A stretch of DNA of 64,000 nucleotides from Mactromeris polynyma (lineage: Eukaryota; Mollusca; Bivalvia; Venerida; Mactridae). Made by a program: the position numbers and the translations under genes. Below the pieces are notes generated by a model. It searched no databases. It saw only the letters and a program-made list of their open reading frames with translations, and had not been told where the DNA came from. Location of the stretch: contig JASFXZ010000005.1 in the NCBI GenBank assembly GCA_032209605.1, forward strand, positions 25,346,905-25,410,904. Reading direction: 5' to 3'. Shown piece after piece: positions 11,121 through 22,172 of this stretch (positions are counted from its first letter, which is position 1; the number at the start of each line of letters is the position of its first letter).

Positions 11121-14100
11121 ATGGCGTCGTACGGAATAAGACCGCTTCAACAGTTTAATCCGACAGAATCTGGTGCGCCCGAATGGGAATTGTACAAGAG
11201 GGATTTTCTGATACATATCGATGCTCTGGGGCTGGACGATAAGCCAGGTAGGAGGAAAGTTGGTGTATTATTGTCGAATCTTGGAAGAGACTGTGTTAAG
11301 ATATATGATGCTTTCGAGTGGGAAGCCGCAGTTGACGCAGACGAGGAACACGGAATCGTTGGACGTCTGGCTGAAAACAAATATGATTTGGAGACTGTAT
11401 TCAAAAAGTTTGATAGACATTTCGGGGTGCATAACTATAGAAACATTAAGCGTCAAGAGTTCTTAAATACGAAACGTAGTAATATGTCAATTATGGACTA
11501 TATCTCGGAACTGAAACGAAAGGCAGAATACTGCCAGTACGGTGAACAGAAAGAAGGTCTTATCTGTGACATGATAATCAATGGAATTAATGACAAGAAA
11601 TGTTCAGAGAAATTAATGGAAATTCCCGCCGACCAATTAACTCTGGATAGAGTTATCAGTTTGTGCCGTCAAGTTGAGCTTACGTCAGCTCATTTAAAGA
11701 CTTTGGGTGCAGAGTGTGCAGATGTGAATGTTGCACGTAACCATGGCAACAATTATAATAACCGACAGAGGTTCACAGGAAATCGTGACACGCCACCGTG
11801 TAGGAAGTGTTGTCGTCGTCACTCTCCTAGAAACTGCCCAGCTTACAACAGACAGTGTGATGCATGTGGTCTCCGTGGACATTTTAAGGCATCGACCCTA
11901 TGCAGGTTAAATAACACCTACAGTAATCGTGGATCTCGTGCTCGAGGAAGACCCAATTATAATCGCGGACGTGGTAGTTACCGTGGTAGGAACTATAATT
12001 ATAATAATAGACAAGTACATTATACGGATATGGATGGTGAGTCGGTTGAAAATGAGAATTTAGGTGAAATGTTTGAACAGTGCGTCAATGTACAGGATGT
12101 ATTTTCAACTAAGACTAGTGGTAGAAATGATCCAGACTGGAATGTTAACTTTGAGGTAGGCAGTGCGAAATTGGTTCTAGAAATTGACAGTGGTGCTATG
12201 TGTAACGTGTTGTCGATGGAAACCGCTAAACGGTTTGAGAAGTTATCCAGGATTTCCAGTAGTGACTTGATCATAAATGGTGTTAGTGGAAAACAAATTA
12301 AATCATCAGGTAAAATTACGTTACCATGCAACTACAAAGGCCTGAAACGAGACATTAAGTTTCAAGTGATAGACACTCCCAGAAATGTAAACTTACTTGG
12401 TCGTGAAGATTCGGTGAACTTTGGGCTTATAGCAAGAGTAAATGCTGTTGAGATCAGTACAGAGAACCTACTTAGTAATTTCAATGACGTAGTTAATGAT
12501 GAAATTGGGTGTTTACCAGGGGAATATGAAATTAAGGTAGATAGTACAGTATCACCTGTAGTTCATGCACCAAGGCCAGTGCCAGTTGCTATTCGTGAAC
12601 AGTTGAAAAGCGAGCTTTCGCAGTTGGAACGCAGTGGTATTATTGTGAAGGTTACAGAACCTACCGAATGGGTGAACAGTATGGTATGTGTTAGGAAGAA
12701 AAGTGGCCGAATTCGTGTATGTATTGATCCGAGAGATCTAAATAAAGCAATCATGCGTGAACACTATCCAATGAACAGTATTGATGATGTGGCTACTCGT
12801 TTACATGGTAGCAAATTCTTTACAACATTAGATGCGAACATGGGATACTATCAAATTAAGTTGACAGAGAAAAGCTCAAACTTAACTACATTCAATACGC
12901 CATTTGGCAGATATAAATACCTACGTATGCCAATGGGGATCAAATGTGCTAGTGAGATTTTCCAGCGGGAAATGCAAACATGCTTCGGGATTATGGAAGG
13001 TGCTGAAGTCATTGTAGATGACATATTGGTCCATGGGAAAACGTTGGATGAACATAACGCAAGACTAAAGAGGGTTCTTCAGAAAGCAAGGGAGATAAAT
13101 CTGAAACTGAACAAGGGAAAGTGCATATTTGCGAAGCCGGAAGTTAATTATGTAGGTCACAAGTTAACCGGTGAAGGAGTTATGCCTACGGATCAGAGAA
13201 TATCCGCGATAGTGAACATGAGAGATCCTGAAAATCACAGTGAATTAGAAACAGTTTTGGGTATGTTATCATACGTGTCGAAATTTATACCAGGACTCAG
13301 TGAACTGAATGCTCCGTTGCGTGATTTACGGAAAGATGATCAGTGGAATTGGAATGCCGATGAAAAACAAGCATTCGCGAATATTAAAAATGTGCTAACT
13401 TCTAACAAAGTGTTGAAATACTATGATGTTCATAAACCAGTGAAACTAACAGTAGATGCGTCGATGAGAGGACTTGGGGCCGCGATTATTCAGAAAAATG
13501 GTGTAGTGGCGTATGCTTCACGCGCATTGACACCAGCCGAACAAAGATACGCGCAAATCGAAAAAGAAATGTTAGCAGTAGTATTTGGATGTGAACGGTT
13601 TCACAAACTGATCTATGGGAAAGATGATGTGACAGTCGAGTCAGACCATAAGCCACTAGAGAGTATCATGAAGAAACCAATCCGCACAGCTCCTATGCGT
13701 ATACAGCGAATGATGCTCAAATTACAGCCGTATGAATTAACGCTTGTTCATAGTAAAGGTAAAGACGTTGGTTTAGCGGACTGTCTTAGTAGACTGCCGT
13801 TAGAAGGGACAATTAATCAGTCCATTGACGATGAACTAATGGTGCTTACAGTCGACACCTTGTCCTGCAGTAATCACGAGAAAATTGCGCAAGCTACGAT
13901 GAAAGATGATCAGTTTCAAATTCTAAAGCAAGTGATCAGTGCAGGATGGCCGGAGATGAAAGGTGGATTGCCAGTAGAGGTAATGCCATTTTGGGACTAC
14001 CGAGATGAGTTGTCAGTGTATAATGGAGTAATTTACCGGGGTGAGAAAGTGTGTATTCCTGTTGACTTGCGTTCTGAAACATTGAAAGTTATTCACAATT

Positions 14101-15227
14101 CACATTTGGGTGTAGTGAATTGCAGGAAACGTGCTAGAGAATTAGTATTTTGGCCAGGTATGAGTAAACAGATTGAAGATGTAGTCAGCAAGTGCAGTGC
14201 ATGTTTGACATATAGAAACAAACCAGCTAAAGAGCCAATGATCATGCATGAAGTACCACAGCTTCCGTGGAGTAAGGTTGGAACCGATTTGTTCGAATTA
14301 GAAGGCAATCATTATTTGATTATGGTAGACTATTATTCTAACTTCATAGAAGTCGCTCCTCTACAACGTGACACGCGTACAAGTGTTGTAATCAATCAAA
14401 TGAAGCAGAACATTGCTAGGTATGGAATTATGGACACGCTAATAAGTGACAATGGTCCACAGTTTACCAGCGCAGAATTTAAAGATTTTGCTATGAAATA
14501 TAACATCAATCATATTACGTCGTCACCATTACATCAACAAAGTAACGGTTTGGCTGAAAAAGCAGTACAAACTGTGAAAGACATGATAAGAAAGTGCAGA
14601 GACTCAGGTGATGATATCTATCTCAGCTTATTAGAGTTACGGAATACACCGAGGGACACTGAAATAGGGTCGCCAATGCAAAGGTTAATGGGACGTCGTG
14701 GGAAGACACTCATTCCAATCACACAAATATTGAGAAAACCTATGTCTTCAGACACAGAAAAAGTTCAGTCACGCCTGACTGAATTTCGTGAGAAGCAGAA
14801 ATTTTATTATGATAAGAATACCAAAGTGAGACATGATTTAAAGCCGGATGATGCTGTCAGGATTCACACTCCAAAAGGATGGAAACCAGCCGAATATGTG
14901 GAGAAATCGACATATCCTCGTTCATATATAGTCAAAGCCGGGGATAGTGGTCGAGAGTACAGACGAAATTCCAAAATGCTGATAAGTACAAGGGAGAAAC
15001 CTCATATTATAACAGCTAGAGACATTCCATCTACTCAGCTGATACGGTCTGATATGTCTGAACATGTTAAACTCGACAAGAATGTGTTACCATCAAGGGA
15101 AGTAACTCCTCAAGATAAACCAAATCAACCACCAGTGGTTCAAGAATCCACAAGTCAGTCATGTGTTAGTAAATCGAGGTTCGGTAGAGAAATCAGAAGA
15201 CCAAAACACCTGCAAGATTTCGTGTAA
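11121..15227 (+). CDS. Gypsy-type gag-pol polyprotein
   Basis: A 1368-residue single frame coding for gag and pol without a frameshift. Gag is residues 1 to about 300, with a paired zinc-knuckle region at 227-261 (CRKC...H...C then CDAC...GH...C) followed by an Arg/Gly/Asn-rich stretch. The protease active site is IDSGA near 354. Reverse transcriptase spans roughly 500-690, with LDANMGYYQIKL near 567 and IVDDIL near 631 (Val-Asp-Asp catalytic box). RNase H begins near 777 (VDASMRGLGAA) and ends with LADCLSRLP near 884. Integrase has an HxxH...CxxC zinc finger near 990-1035 and the catalytic D, D and E at about 1055, 1110 and 1146 (GTDLF, SDNGPQF, SNGLAEKA). All key motifs are present, so it may be functional. 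The start is the first ATG, 107 bp after the LTR. Confidence 0.97.
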   Translation: MASYGIRPLQQFNPTESGAPEWELYKRDFLIHIDALGLDDKPGRRKVGVLLSNLGRDCVKIYDAFEWEAAVDADEEHGIVGRLAENKYDLETVFKKFDRHFGVHNYRNIKRQEFLNTKRSNMSIMDYISELKRKAEYCQYGEQKEGLICDMIINGINDKKCSEKLMEIPADQLTLDRVISLCRQVELTSAHLKTLGAECADVNVARNHGNNYNNRQRFTGNRDTPPCRKCCRRHSPRNCPAYNRQCDACGLRGHFKASTLCRLNNTYSNRGSRARGRPNYNRGRGSYRGRNYNYNNRQVHYTDMDGESVENENLGEMFEQCVNVQDVFSTKTSGRNDPDWNVNFEVGSAKLVLEIDSGAMCNVLSMETAKRFEKLSRISSSDLIINGVSGKQIKSSGKITLPCNYKGLKRDIKFQVIDTPRNVNLLGREDSVNFGLIARVNAVEISTENLLSNFNDVVNDEIGCLPGEYEIKVDSTVSPVVHAPRPVPVAIREQLKSELSQLERSGIIVKVTEPTEWVNSMVCVRKKSGRIRVCIDPRDLNKAIMREHYPMNSIDDVATRLHGSKFFTTLDANMGYYQIKLTEKSSNLTTFNTPFGRYKYLRMPMGIKCASEIFQREMQTCFGIMEGAEVIVDDILVHGKTLDEHNARLKRVLQKAREINLKLNKGKCIFAKPEVNYVGHKLTGEGVMPTDQRISAIVNMRDPENHSELETVLGMLSYVSKFIPGLSELNAPLRDLRKDDQWNWNADEKQAFANIKNVLTSNKVLKYYDVHKPVKLTVDASMRGLGAAIIQKNGVVAYASRALTPAEQRYAQIEKEMLAVVFGCERFHKLIYGKDDVTVESDHKPLESIMKKPIRTAPMRIQRMMLKLQPYELTLVHSKGKDVGLADCLSRLPLEGTINQSIDDELMVLTVDTLSCSNHEKIAQATMKDDQFQILKQVISAGWPEMKGGLPVEVMPFWDYRDELSVYNGVIYRGEKVCIPVDLRSETLKVIHNSHLGVVNCRKRARELVFWPGMSKQIEDVVSKCSACLTYRNKPAKEPMIMHEVPQLPWSKVGTDLFELEGNHYLIMVDYYSNFIEVAPLQRDTRTSVVINQMKQNIARYGIMDTLISDNGPQFTSAEFKDFAMKYNINHITSSPLHQQSNGLAEKAVQTVKDMIRKCRDSGDDIYLSLLELRNTPRDTEIGSPMQRLMGRRGKTLIPITQILRKPMSSDTEKVQSRLTEFREKQKFYYDKNTKVRHDLKPDDAVRIHTPKGWKPAEYVEKSTYPRSYIVKAGDSGREYRRNSKMLISTREKPHIITARDIPSTQLIRSDMSEHVKLDKNVLPSREVTPQDKPNQPPVVQESTSQSCVSKSRFGREIRRPKHLQDFV

Positions 15228-15730
15228 AATCCAGTGTTAAGTGCATGGGCATAATAATCCCTATATGCATAATGTTAATTGGCTAAGAAGTCATACTGTA
15301 TATAGTTATTCATCCATAACAGAATTTGAACACTTAAGACATTTCCGTGTATTCAAGTTGCAGAACAAACCAAATAGACATTTCCGTATATTCAAGTTGA
15401 AGAACAAACAGACACTTATATATATTCATGTACTTGAACTGTTTAAAATATTGAATTGTATGACACTCAAATTATAGGACAATGTGTTCATTTTTTTATG
15501 ACAATATATGAAGACAAATATGCTAAGCTTTAAACTTGTGTTTAACATATTTTCAGGAACAGTTCACAAGAATATACAGACATTGTTTAATTGATTGTTG
15601 AATTATCAGGACAGTGCTTATTTGCTTGTTAAATCATTCAGTTTAAGAAGTGTTGTGATTTATCTAGTCATGTGTTTAAACTTCAGTATTATTAATGTAA
15701 ACCATACATTGTTTGAAATATGTTTTTTTT

Positions 15731-15743
15731 AAAGAAAAGAGGA
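15731..15743 (+). other. Polypurine tract
   Basis: AAAGAAAAGAGGA lies directly before the 3' LTR, the expected plus-strand primer position. Confidence 0.85.
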
Positions 15744-15890
15744 TGTAATATACTGTACTACCAGTTTCGTTCATTTCGTTACTATGTATCATTTCATTAC
15801 ATTGTACCATTTCGTATAATACTCTTTAGTAAGGGAGTTAATAAATGTTGTAGTTCCGCCATGGTTGTCTTTGTTTATCATAATATTACA
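15744..15890 (+). repeat. 3' LTR of the Gypsy-type element
   Basis: 147 bp, identical to the 5' LTR in a base-by-base reading. Confidence 0.95.
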
Positions 15891-15895
15891 GTATC

Positions 15896-16070
15896 AATAA
15901 CAGCAGTTATAGTAGTAATAGTGATAGCTGTAGCAGTAGAAGTAGAAATAACAGTAGTAATGACAGTAACAACAGTAGTAGTAGTAACAGCGGTAGGAGT
16001 AGTTACATCAGTAACAACAATGGTAGAAATAATAAATAGTAAAAGTAACATTAGTAGAAGCAGTATATTT
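15896..16070. repeat. Degenerate trinucleotide-type repeat (right half)
   Basis: Continues the agtaacagcagt-type words found before the retrotransposon at 10510-10866. The long open frame crossing it is low-complexity Val/Thr and not a gene. Confidence 0.75.
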
Positions 16071-16373
16071 CCTGATCAATTAATGGATTCGTTAGTTGTT
16101 CAGGGGGGTGTTCAAACTATATCCGCAAAAGTGCCATTATATTTTCATAAATAAAGCCAAGATGAAGAAAATATATTTAGGTACGCTGATTGCTAAATAA
16201 CTTACAAACAATCGTTGTTACTGATCGAAGAAAGATTGAAAGTAACGTCACTCAATGTCATTCATGATTACAACATCTGTACCTCTTTCAAAGACCATCT
16301 CGAAATTAAGAGTATCACTTACTTCCAATGACCAGTTTTGATATTTTCTTCCCTATTTTAAATCGATAACTAG

Positions 16374-16441
16374 ACCACCTCACAAGTAAGACCGACTTTT
16401 TTTCGGAACCGTAATGTTTTTTTATGATTGACGTTTCACTG
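16374..16441. mobile_element. 3' end of a decayed pogo/Tigger-like element
   Basis: The segment gaccacctcacaagtaagacc...attgacgtttcactg, followed by TA, aligns with the right half of the 7465-7567 MITE (ggccacctcaaaaataagaac...attgaggttttactg-TA). The left end was not found, so it is probably truncated. Similar words at 16290-16340 may be more of the element. Confidence 0.5.
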
Positions 16442-16580
16442 TACAACAAAAAATACATCGAACATTATAGAAAATATACTTTATTTAAAAACATGAGGAA
16501 GTAAACATGTATATTACAAAATACATTTAATACCAGTAAAGTACAAGTAAAGTGGTTATTTATTATAGTGTTACCCCTAT

Positions 16581-16805
16581 TTAAAGGGCCAGTCATTTCT
16601 GAATTCTGAGACACCTATTCCCTGAGCACATATACTGCCCGATTCCTATCCTTTAATGCCAGGCACCAGGTAGGTAGGCGCACGGTAACCATTTTTTAAA
16701 TCGCTGGCGGCTCACCAACCGGCCATATCAGAACGGACACCTACCGGGACTCAAACCTTCGACCTGCCGCTCCCAAGGCGGATGCCTTAACCTCTCGGCC
16801 ACGGG
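16581..16805 (-). repeat. tRNA-derived SINE, copy 1
   Basis: On the minus strand it starts with a tRNA head: A box gtggccgagaggttaaggc and B box ggtttgagtcccgg, resembling a class-II tRNA (Ser/Leu type). A body of about 150 bases follows and ends atgactggccctttaa. A second copy in the same orientation lies at 54848-55065, with the same head, body and tail. Confidence 0.85.
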
Positions 16806-17210
16806 AAATGAAATGGTTCTAGATCTAGCCGGTGTATAAATTGCATCCACAGTTTCATAAGTCTCATTCAACGTGTTAAAACGCGGGTGACTACACTCAT
16901 AGTCTTCGTTATCATGAACATTTTGTATACTGGTGTAAAGTGCTAACGCACGAGTACTGTGTCAAATAGTTTTAAAGAAGCTTCTGAATACATCCTCTGT
17001 GTATTTTTTTGTAGTAAGTTGAAACATGATGTATGATACATGTATTTGAGTTATCGAAAACTAGTCGTTATAAAGCTGTCAACGTGCCGTTCATCGTTTC
17101 AGATTACTTCGTCATAATGTAGTGAACAATCTCGTTGAACAAAGTGACATATTCGCTCTTTTGACCAGTGTATATTACATATAGACTATGCCGGCACAAT
17201 ACATGTAGTG

Positions 17211-19219
17211 TTAAATCTGTGACTTCTCTATGAAGCATCTATAAACGTAATCGGAGAAGTGTGATGTGACTATGATACATTTTCTACCATCACTTTCGGC
17301 AAAGCAAAGGGTTTGCGGGGATCCAATATCACTGGACGCTTTCACGAGCTCAAACAGCTTGCCATTTTCTTTATTGTATTGGAAGACATTTTTAGAATCA
17401 CTTCCACAAACAAATGCGCAACCATTCCCATCAGTACATACTCCTAATGGAAATTTCAATGCTCGATGCGAGACGGTAACGATATGGTCCCCATTCGTAT
17501 TAAGAATAACAAGACCTTTCTTGGCGTCAGCTACATATATTCTGCCTTCGTTTTGATCAGCTTCAATATTTCGAGTGTTGAAAAATATTTTGTTTCCAGA
17601 TTCATCGGTGGTTATTGTCATGATTAACTGCCCACTAAGGTCGTACATACAGACATTATCATTATAAGATGTCGCATACAGTTTCCCAGAGCTGTAAGCA
17701 AGATCATCAGAATAGTGACATATGTCAATGATCCTAGTAATGTGCATTCGGCCGACGAGGGATAAAATATAGATGCCTTTTTGGTAGACAGTCACTGCCG
17801 CTTCTTCTTTGTTTATGCAACAAATTCCAGAAGTTGACTTCGGTAACTTGCAATGATCTTTGAACACACAATTGCGTACTTCAAAACGTTTAACATTGGC
17901 ATTGTTCAAATCAGAAACAAGAAGATACAAACCATCTAATGTAATACAACTACCTGTCATATTGCATGTGAATCTGTCTGCATCCGCATTCTTGACAAAC
18001 AGCTTTTGTATATGGGAAATTGTGTACAAATTCGTTTTCTTCACTTCTTCTATTTCTCCCAACGCTAACTTGTGTCTCAGTAAACCTATAATGTCAGGGT
18101 CTTCTGTGAATTTGACTTCAAACCTCCCCGTTCTGGTCATTGAGTTCAGAGCCTCCTTAGCCTTTCTTATTTTCTTCTTTTGCTGGTTCAGTGCAACAAA
18201 CTGTTGTTCCGGGCTTGCAAAGGGCATTTGTTGCTGAAACCGTGCGTGTTGCAAATCGAACTCGTGGTTCTCTGCTGTTTCTCTTTCATTCAGTAGTATC
18301 GTCGCTAGTTTGTCATGAATCGCTCGCACATAGTCTATTGTAAGACCTTCCAAACGAAGCAGACTCAAATCAAGCTCTCCTCTGTAAGATTTAATTTCTA
18401 TGATTGCTACATCCTTTGATTGGTCTAAGTGTTCCATTTCTTCGTTAAGGGTATGAACAGTCTCGTTGAGACGTTGACCGATCTTGAGTGACTCCTGAAC
18501 AACACTCGTCATTTCCACTGCTGTTGGTGTATCCCTCGCAGCTTCGGCTAGTTCATTTACATTTGTACAAGAACTGCAATGCAAAAAAGCAACACCTGGC
18601 GAATCGGGTATACGAAATGTATCATGCATCGACTTATATAATGTCAGTGTGACTGTACTGTATTTGACGGGTCTTATGTCCATGGTATATGAGTAAAACT
18701 TGATTGAATATCAGCTGAACTGACTAACTAATTAACGGTGAAAATAAGGAACACAGACGTTAAAAACAATACACACGATCGTAGATTTAACTTTTTTAAA
18801 TTTGCATAGCGTTAAGTTTAGCAAAATGGCTTGTTATTTAAGTTAAAGAATGGCAAAAAATACATACAAAAGTAAAAACTATACCTGTGATTCTCTTTGA
18901 GACATTTGGCACAAATAACATCATCGTGTTGTGGACAATACGAATCTACTGTCTCCGTGTTGTGTATGTCACACATTATTGTAACAGATGACTCGGGTAT
19001 GCCGGTACCAAAACGATCATTAGCTCCATACAGTGCATGGTTCCTTAGTGCTGGGAACCAATTATGTTTGTCCACACAATTCTGGCAGTAATAATCTTTA
19101 CATTCCACACAATATTTTGCTGCTATCACACGTTCATTATTTTCAGAGCATGGAGAACATTTGTTACTTATTAACTCCATCGCTTCTATTTCTGTCCGAC
19201 TATTTTGCTCAGTATCCAT
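17211..19219 (-). CDS. B-box/coiled-coil/beta-propeller protein (TRIM-like, no RING)
   Basis: Two exons read leftward: 19219-18885 and 18573-17211. The donor is CACAG|GTATAG and the acceptor TTGCATTGCAG|TT, in matching phase (codon AG|T), giving about 565 residues. Residues about 14-60 hold a first B-box-type zinc finger (CSPC...YCVECKDYYCQNC...H). A second follows at about 80-111 (CDIH...YCPQHDDVICAKC...H). A coiled coil follows (about 130-230). The last 300 residues show loosely repeated strands such as RIYVADAKKGLVILN and PLGVCTDGNGCAFVCGSD, typical of an NHL-like six-bladed propeller. This is the TRIM2/3/56-like class expanded in molluscs, where members serve as scaffolds, sometimes in antiviral responses. 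With no RING visible, ubiquitin-ligase activity is doubtful. An in-frame TTG further upstream was rejected in favour of ATG at 19219. Confidence 0.85.
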
Positions 19220-19259
19220 TGTTATACCAAAAACCTGACTCAAAATACTTCATAAACTA

Positions 19260-20620
19260 GTAGAAAGTGTCGAATATGTGGTTTATTTGAATACGTATAC
19301 AAGTAGTTGTTTACGTGCGAAGTGTCTTGTGTATATAGTGTAATACTTGTAAACACTCCTGACCCGGAAAATAAGTTTACCATTTCAGACAATAATATAC
19401 CAGGTTATGAGTGAATACAATCTGTTTATGTTAAATCATACTCTGTTCTATCAACTTGTTTGTAAACAATATCTGTTTGTCGGTCTAGTTTAAGGATAAA
19501 CACTATATAACTGCTTCGTTTGGTTCACTATAGTGGGCAGCGGCTGTTCCTGATTATGCCCAAATGTGTATTTAAATATTTCATTATATATGACACATGT
19601 TTGAATAAATGAATTAATATCTCATGTATGACAATTATGTCATAAAATAGATTTAGCATTAGCCTAAATATTCTGCACTTGCTAGCCTGTTAGCTTAATC
19701 ATCCATATTAATGCAAAGAAGAAAAGTTGTAGAATATATTACAAGGGCACACGTAAACATTTTGTGAATGAAGTCATTGAATAGATGCATGTAATAATGA
19801 GTTTTAGTATTTGCCTTTGAACAGATTTTGGCTTATCTATGTTGATAATTTTGCTTGTTTTTTTCATGGATCATGTATATACATCATGTTATGTTTTAAA
19901 TATTCTTTTGTCATAACAGTATTGTTATAGAACCACCTGTACATGGTGTTCGGGTTTCTCCATTTGTGCGGGAATCGAGTATCACAGTATACATATACAT
20001 GTAATCGTACGTTTGTAAATACACGCACTGTCTGTTCTAAAGCACCGTCCGGCCTTAATAATGTATATCTAAATTATATTTCTCTTTCTGGTTGTTGAAT
20101 AGAGTATGCAATCTGGGACCAATATATACATGTATGCCAGATGTAATCGGCAATTTTAAACAGCAATAAGTAAATAGATCACCGGTATTGACTGATTACG
20201 TAATGCATGTATGAAGATGTCGATGGTGATTTTAACCTTAAAGTACGCTTTAGATGTACTAGAAAGTGGCAATGTTCGGATATAGATGTTACTAAACTTA
20301 GTGCCGCAGCATACTATGGGTCTTGGCATTGAACGTGCGAATGCTAGAACAAATATACACAATCGTAGAGACAGTGGGTATCAGTGCAAGATAATGTACG
20401 ATTTTCATCAAAATCATCGTTTTTTTTCCCTAAAACATTTTTTGTGTACCTGTGCATAATGTCAGTAACTGAATATAACCGTCTGAACGCGAACTGAATT
20501 TTATCAAATTCTTATCCACAGTTCATAAAAGTTCCTTTCCGACTATAAAATATCTTTGCGCTCAATAAAAAATAGAACCAGACGGGCGGTATTAGCTTAT
20601 AACCAGTCGGACAGGAAGTA
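19260..20620. other. Intergenic region between divergent genes
   Basis: Lies between the B-box gene (minus) and RSPH3 (plus), so both promoters should be here. No exon, tRNA or repeat was recognised. Confidence 0.5.
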
Positions 20621-20622
20621 AA

Positions 20623-20635
20623 GTAACCTAGCAAC
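20623..20635. promoter_or_regulatory. RFX X-box upstream of RSPH3
   Basis: GTAACCTAGCAAC matches the X-box pattern GTNRCC N RGYAAC with both half-sites intact. RFX factors bind X-boxes to switch on cilium genes. An ETS-like acaggaagta lies just before it (20611-20620). The site is about 60 bp upstream of a splice donor that probably ends the non-coding first exon of RSPH3. Direct match; the function is inferred. Confidence 0.65.
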
Positions 20636-20639
20636 TTCA

Positions 20640-20693
20640 AAGCATAATCATAATCACCTCCCGCTTCTATTTTACATGTTTTGGTAAGTTGAA
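20640..20693 (+). other. RSPH3: Probable non-coding first exon of RSPH3 (start uncertain)
   Basis: A consensus donor TTTTG|GTAAGT lies at 20693/20694 and an acceptor CCTTCAG at 22150, 22 bases before the RSPH3 ATG. This suggests a 5' UTR intron of about 1.46 kb. The transcription start is a guess. Confidence 0.4.
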
Positions 20694-22172
20694 TTATATT
20701 ATTCAGTGTGTTTTATTTTCTTGCTATAATGCAATTGCTAGACTGAATAACTGGACGTATCGCTACGCTGTGTGTTATAGAAATTTACTGAATACTGCTT
20801 TGAATTGCAAACTCTTCGTCAACATATAGCTGTCGAATCCATTATTGTTGATGACAACGGTTAAAACAACAGCTGTGACTTCACTGATGGACAGTTTTTA
20901 GATTTAATACACTATCGATATTCTGGTAAATATTTGGAAATATATCCGTATTCAAGTGTATTGATGCCGTGTTTATTTAACTTGGCTATCTATTATAATT
21001 TTAATTTCTAGTGTTGTTGTTTGTCTAGGATATGAATCCTAACTTGATCATATGGTGGGTAATACTAATACTAGCACCTATGAATTTTGAAGGTACTGAT
21101 TACTTTGATATTGGATTGACAATTATATATTTTGTTTTTGCATAGTCATCTAACATGTTATTCAGCTTGATAAGCAGGTGGTGTTTCAAAGTAAATATGA
21201 GTCAGTTACAACCAAGCATGTTTACTCATGACACTGATTACAGGTGCGTACTGAACACCGGTGGAAACCAAAACGTCTGATTACTATTATAGTTTTCGTC
21301 ACACATTGGTTTACATCAATCATCATAGTGAATAAGAATATTTTAGTTTTTCCAGAAGAAAATGTTAATTGTTCTTGCTGGCAAAAATATTGAAAAACAA
21401 TAAAGGAGTTCAGTATACCTCCTTTTCTATGATATGTGTTAGTTTTTAAACACTTGCTTAAATTGCAATTTTGAATCACACAGTTTCGAACGGTCACAAA
21501 GTAACTTGATTATCATTTTACATCGGATACTGCTTGTGCTAGTGCAACATCCCAAAGCTGTTCAACCAAGTATAAAGTAGAAATTACAAAATATGATTTT
21601 TGACCTTTACACCTGTTTTTCAAACAAAAGTAAATAACAATGGCGACAAGTGGTTGGCTTGATTGAAAGCAAATTTCATCTAAAATCCAGATTTAATTTA
21701 AGTTTTGTAAAGTTCATTTACAGAAATGATTATGTATTTTATAAGATAATTGTTTGCACACATGTACACTTTCGAAATTTGAACGCAAAATGCATTGGTT
21801 AAACTGAACACATTGGAAAGCCAGTAAATACAAAATTTCAACTAGATTGGTGTTAATGTGGTTCAACTGTTCAATACAAACATTTGTCACTTACCTTTTT
21901 CTTAGTATTTCTTTTCAAAATTTAGCAGTAATTATTTGATGCATTTTTTGTATGATGTGAATTTGGTCTTGAAGAATTACCATGATTGAAGTGGTGGAAT
22001 AATCATTGCGAATGCTGTGACATAAATTTTTGTTACTTGTTTTAATGGTAGTGCAAAGTCTTACTGCTTACCAATTATTTCTGTTTTCAGTATTCTTATA
22101 TTTTAAAATTATAACATGGAATTTAAGTTCTTCATGTTTTGTTCCTTCAGATTTTCCTCATTAATTGACAAG

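Larger units (their letters stand above)
10867..15890 (+). mobile_element. Complete Ty3/Gypsy-type LTR retrotransposon, 5024 bp
   Basis: Two 147-bp LTRs, identical by eye, bound the element (10867-11013 and 15744-15890). They start TGTAAT and end ATTACA. The 5-bp word gtatc flanks both sides (10862-10866 and 15891-15895) as a target-site duplication. A primer-binding site follows the 5' LTR and a polypurine tract precedes the 3' LTR. The single internal frame is unbroken and no envelope frame is present. Identical LTRs plus an intact frame indicate a very recent insertion. It interrupts a trinucleotide-type repeat. Confidence 0.97.

Noticed and set aside
15720..16154. 144-codon frame after the Gypsy-type gag-pol, considered as an envelope gene
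   Set aside because: It crosses the 3' LTR and the flanking trinucleotide repeat, so it is not part of the element and has no envelope features.
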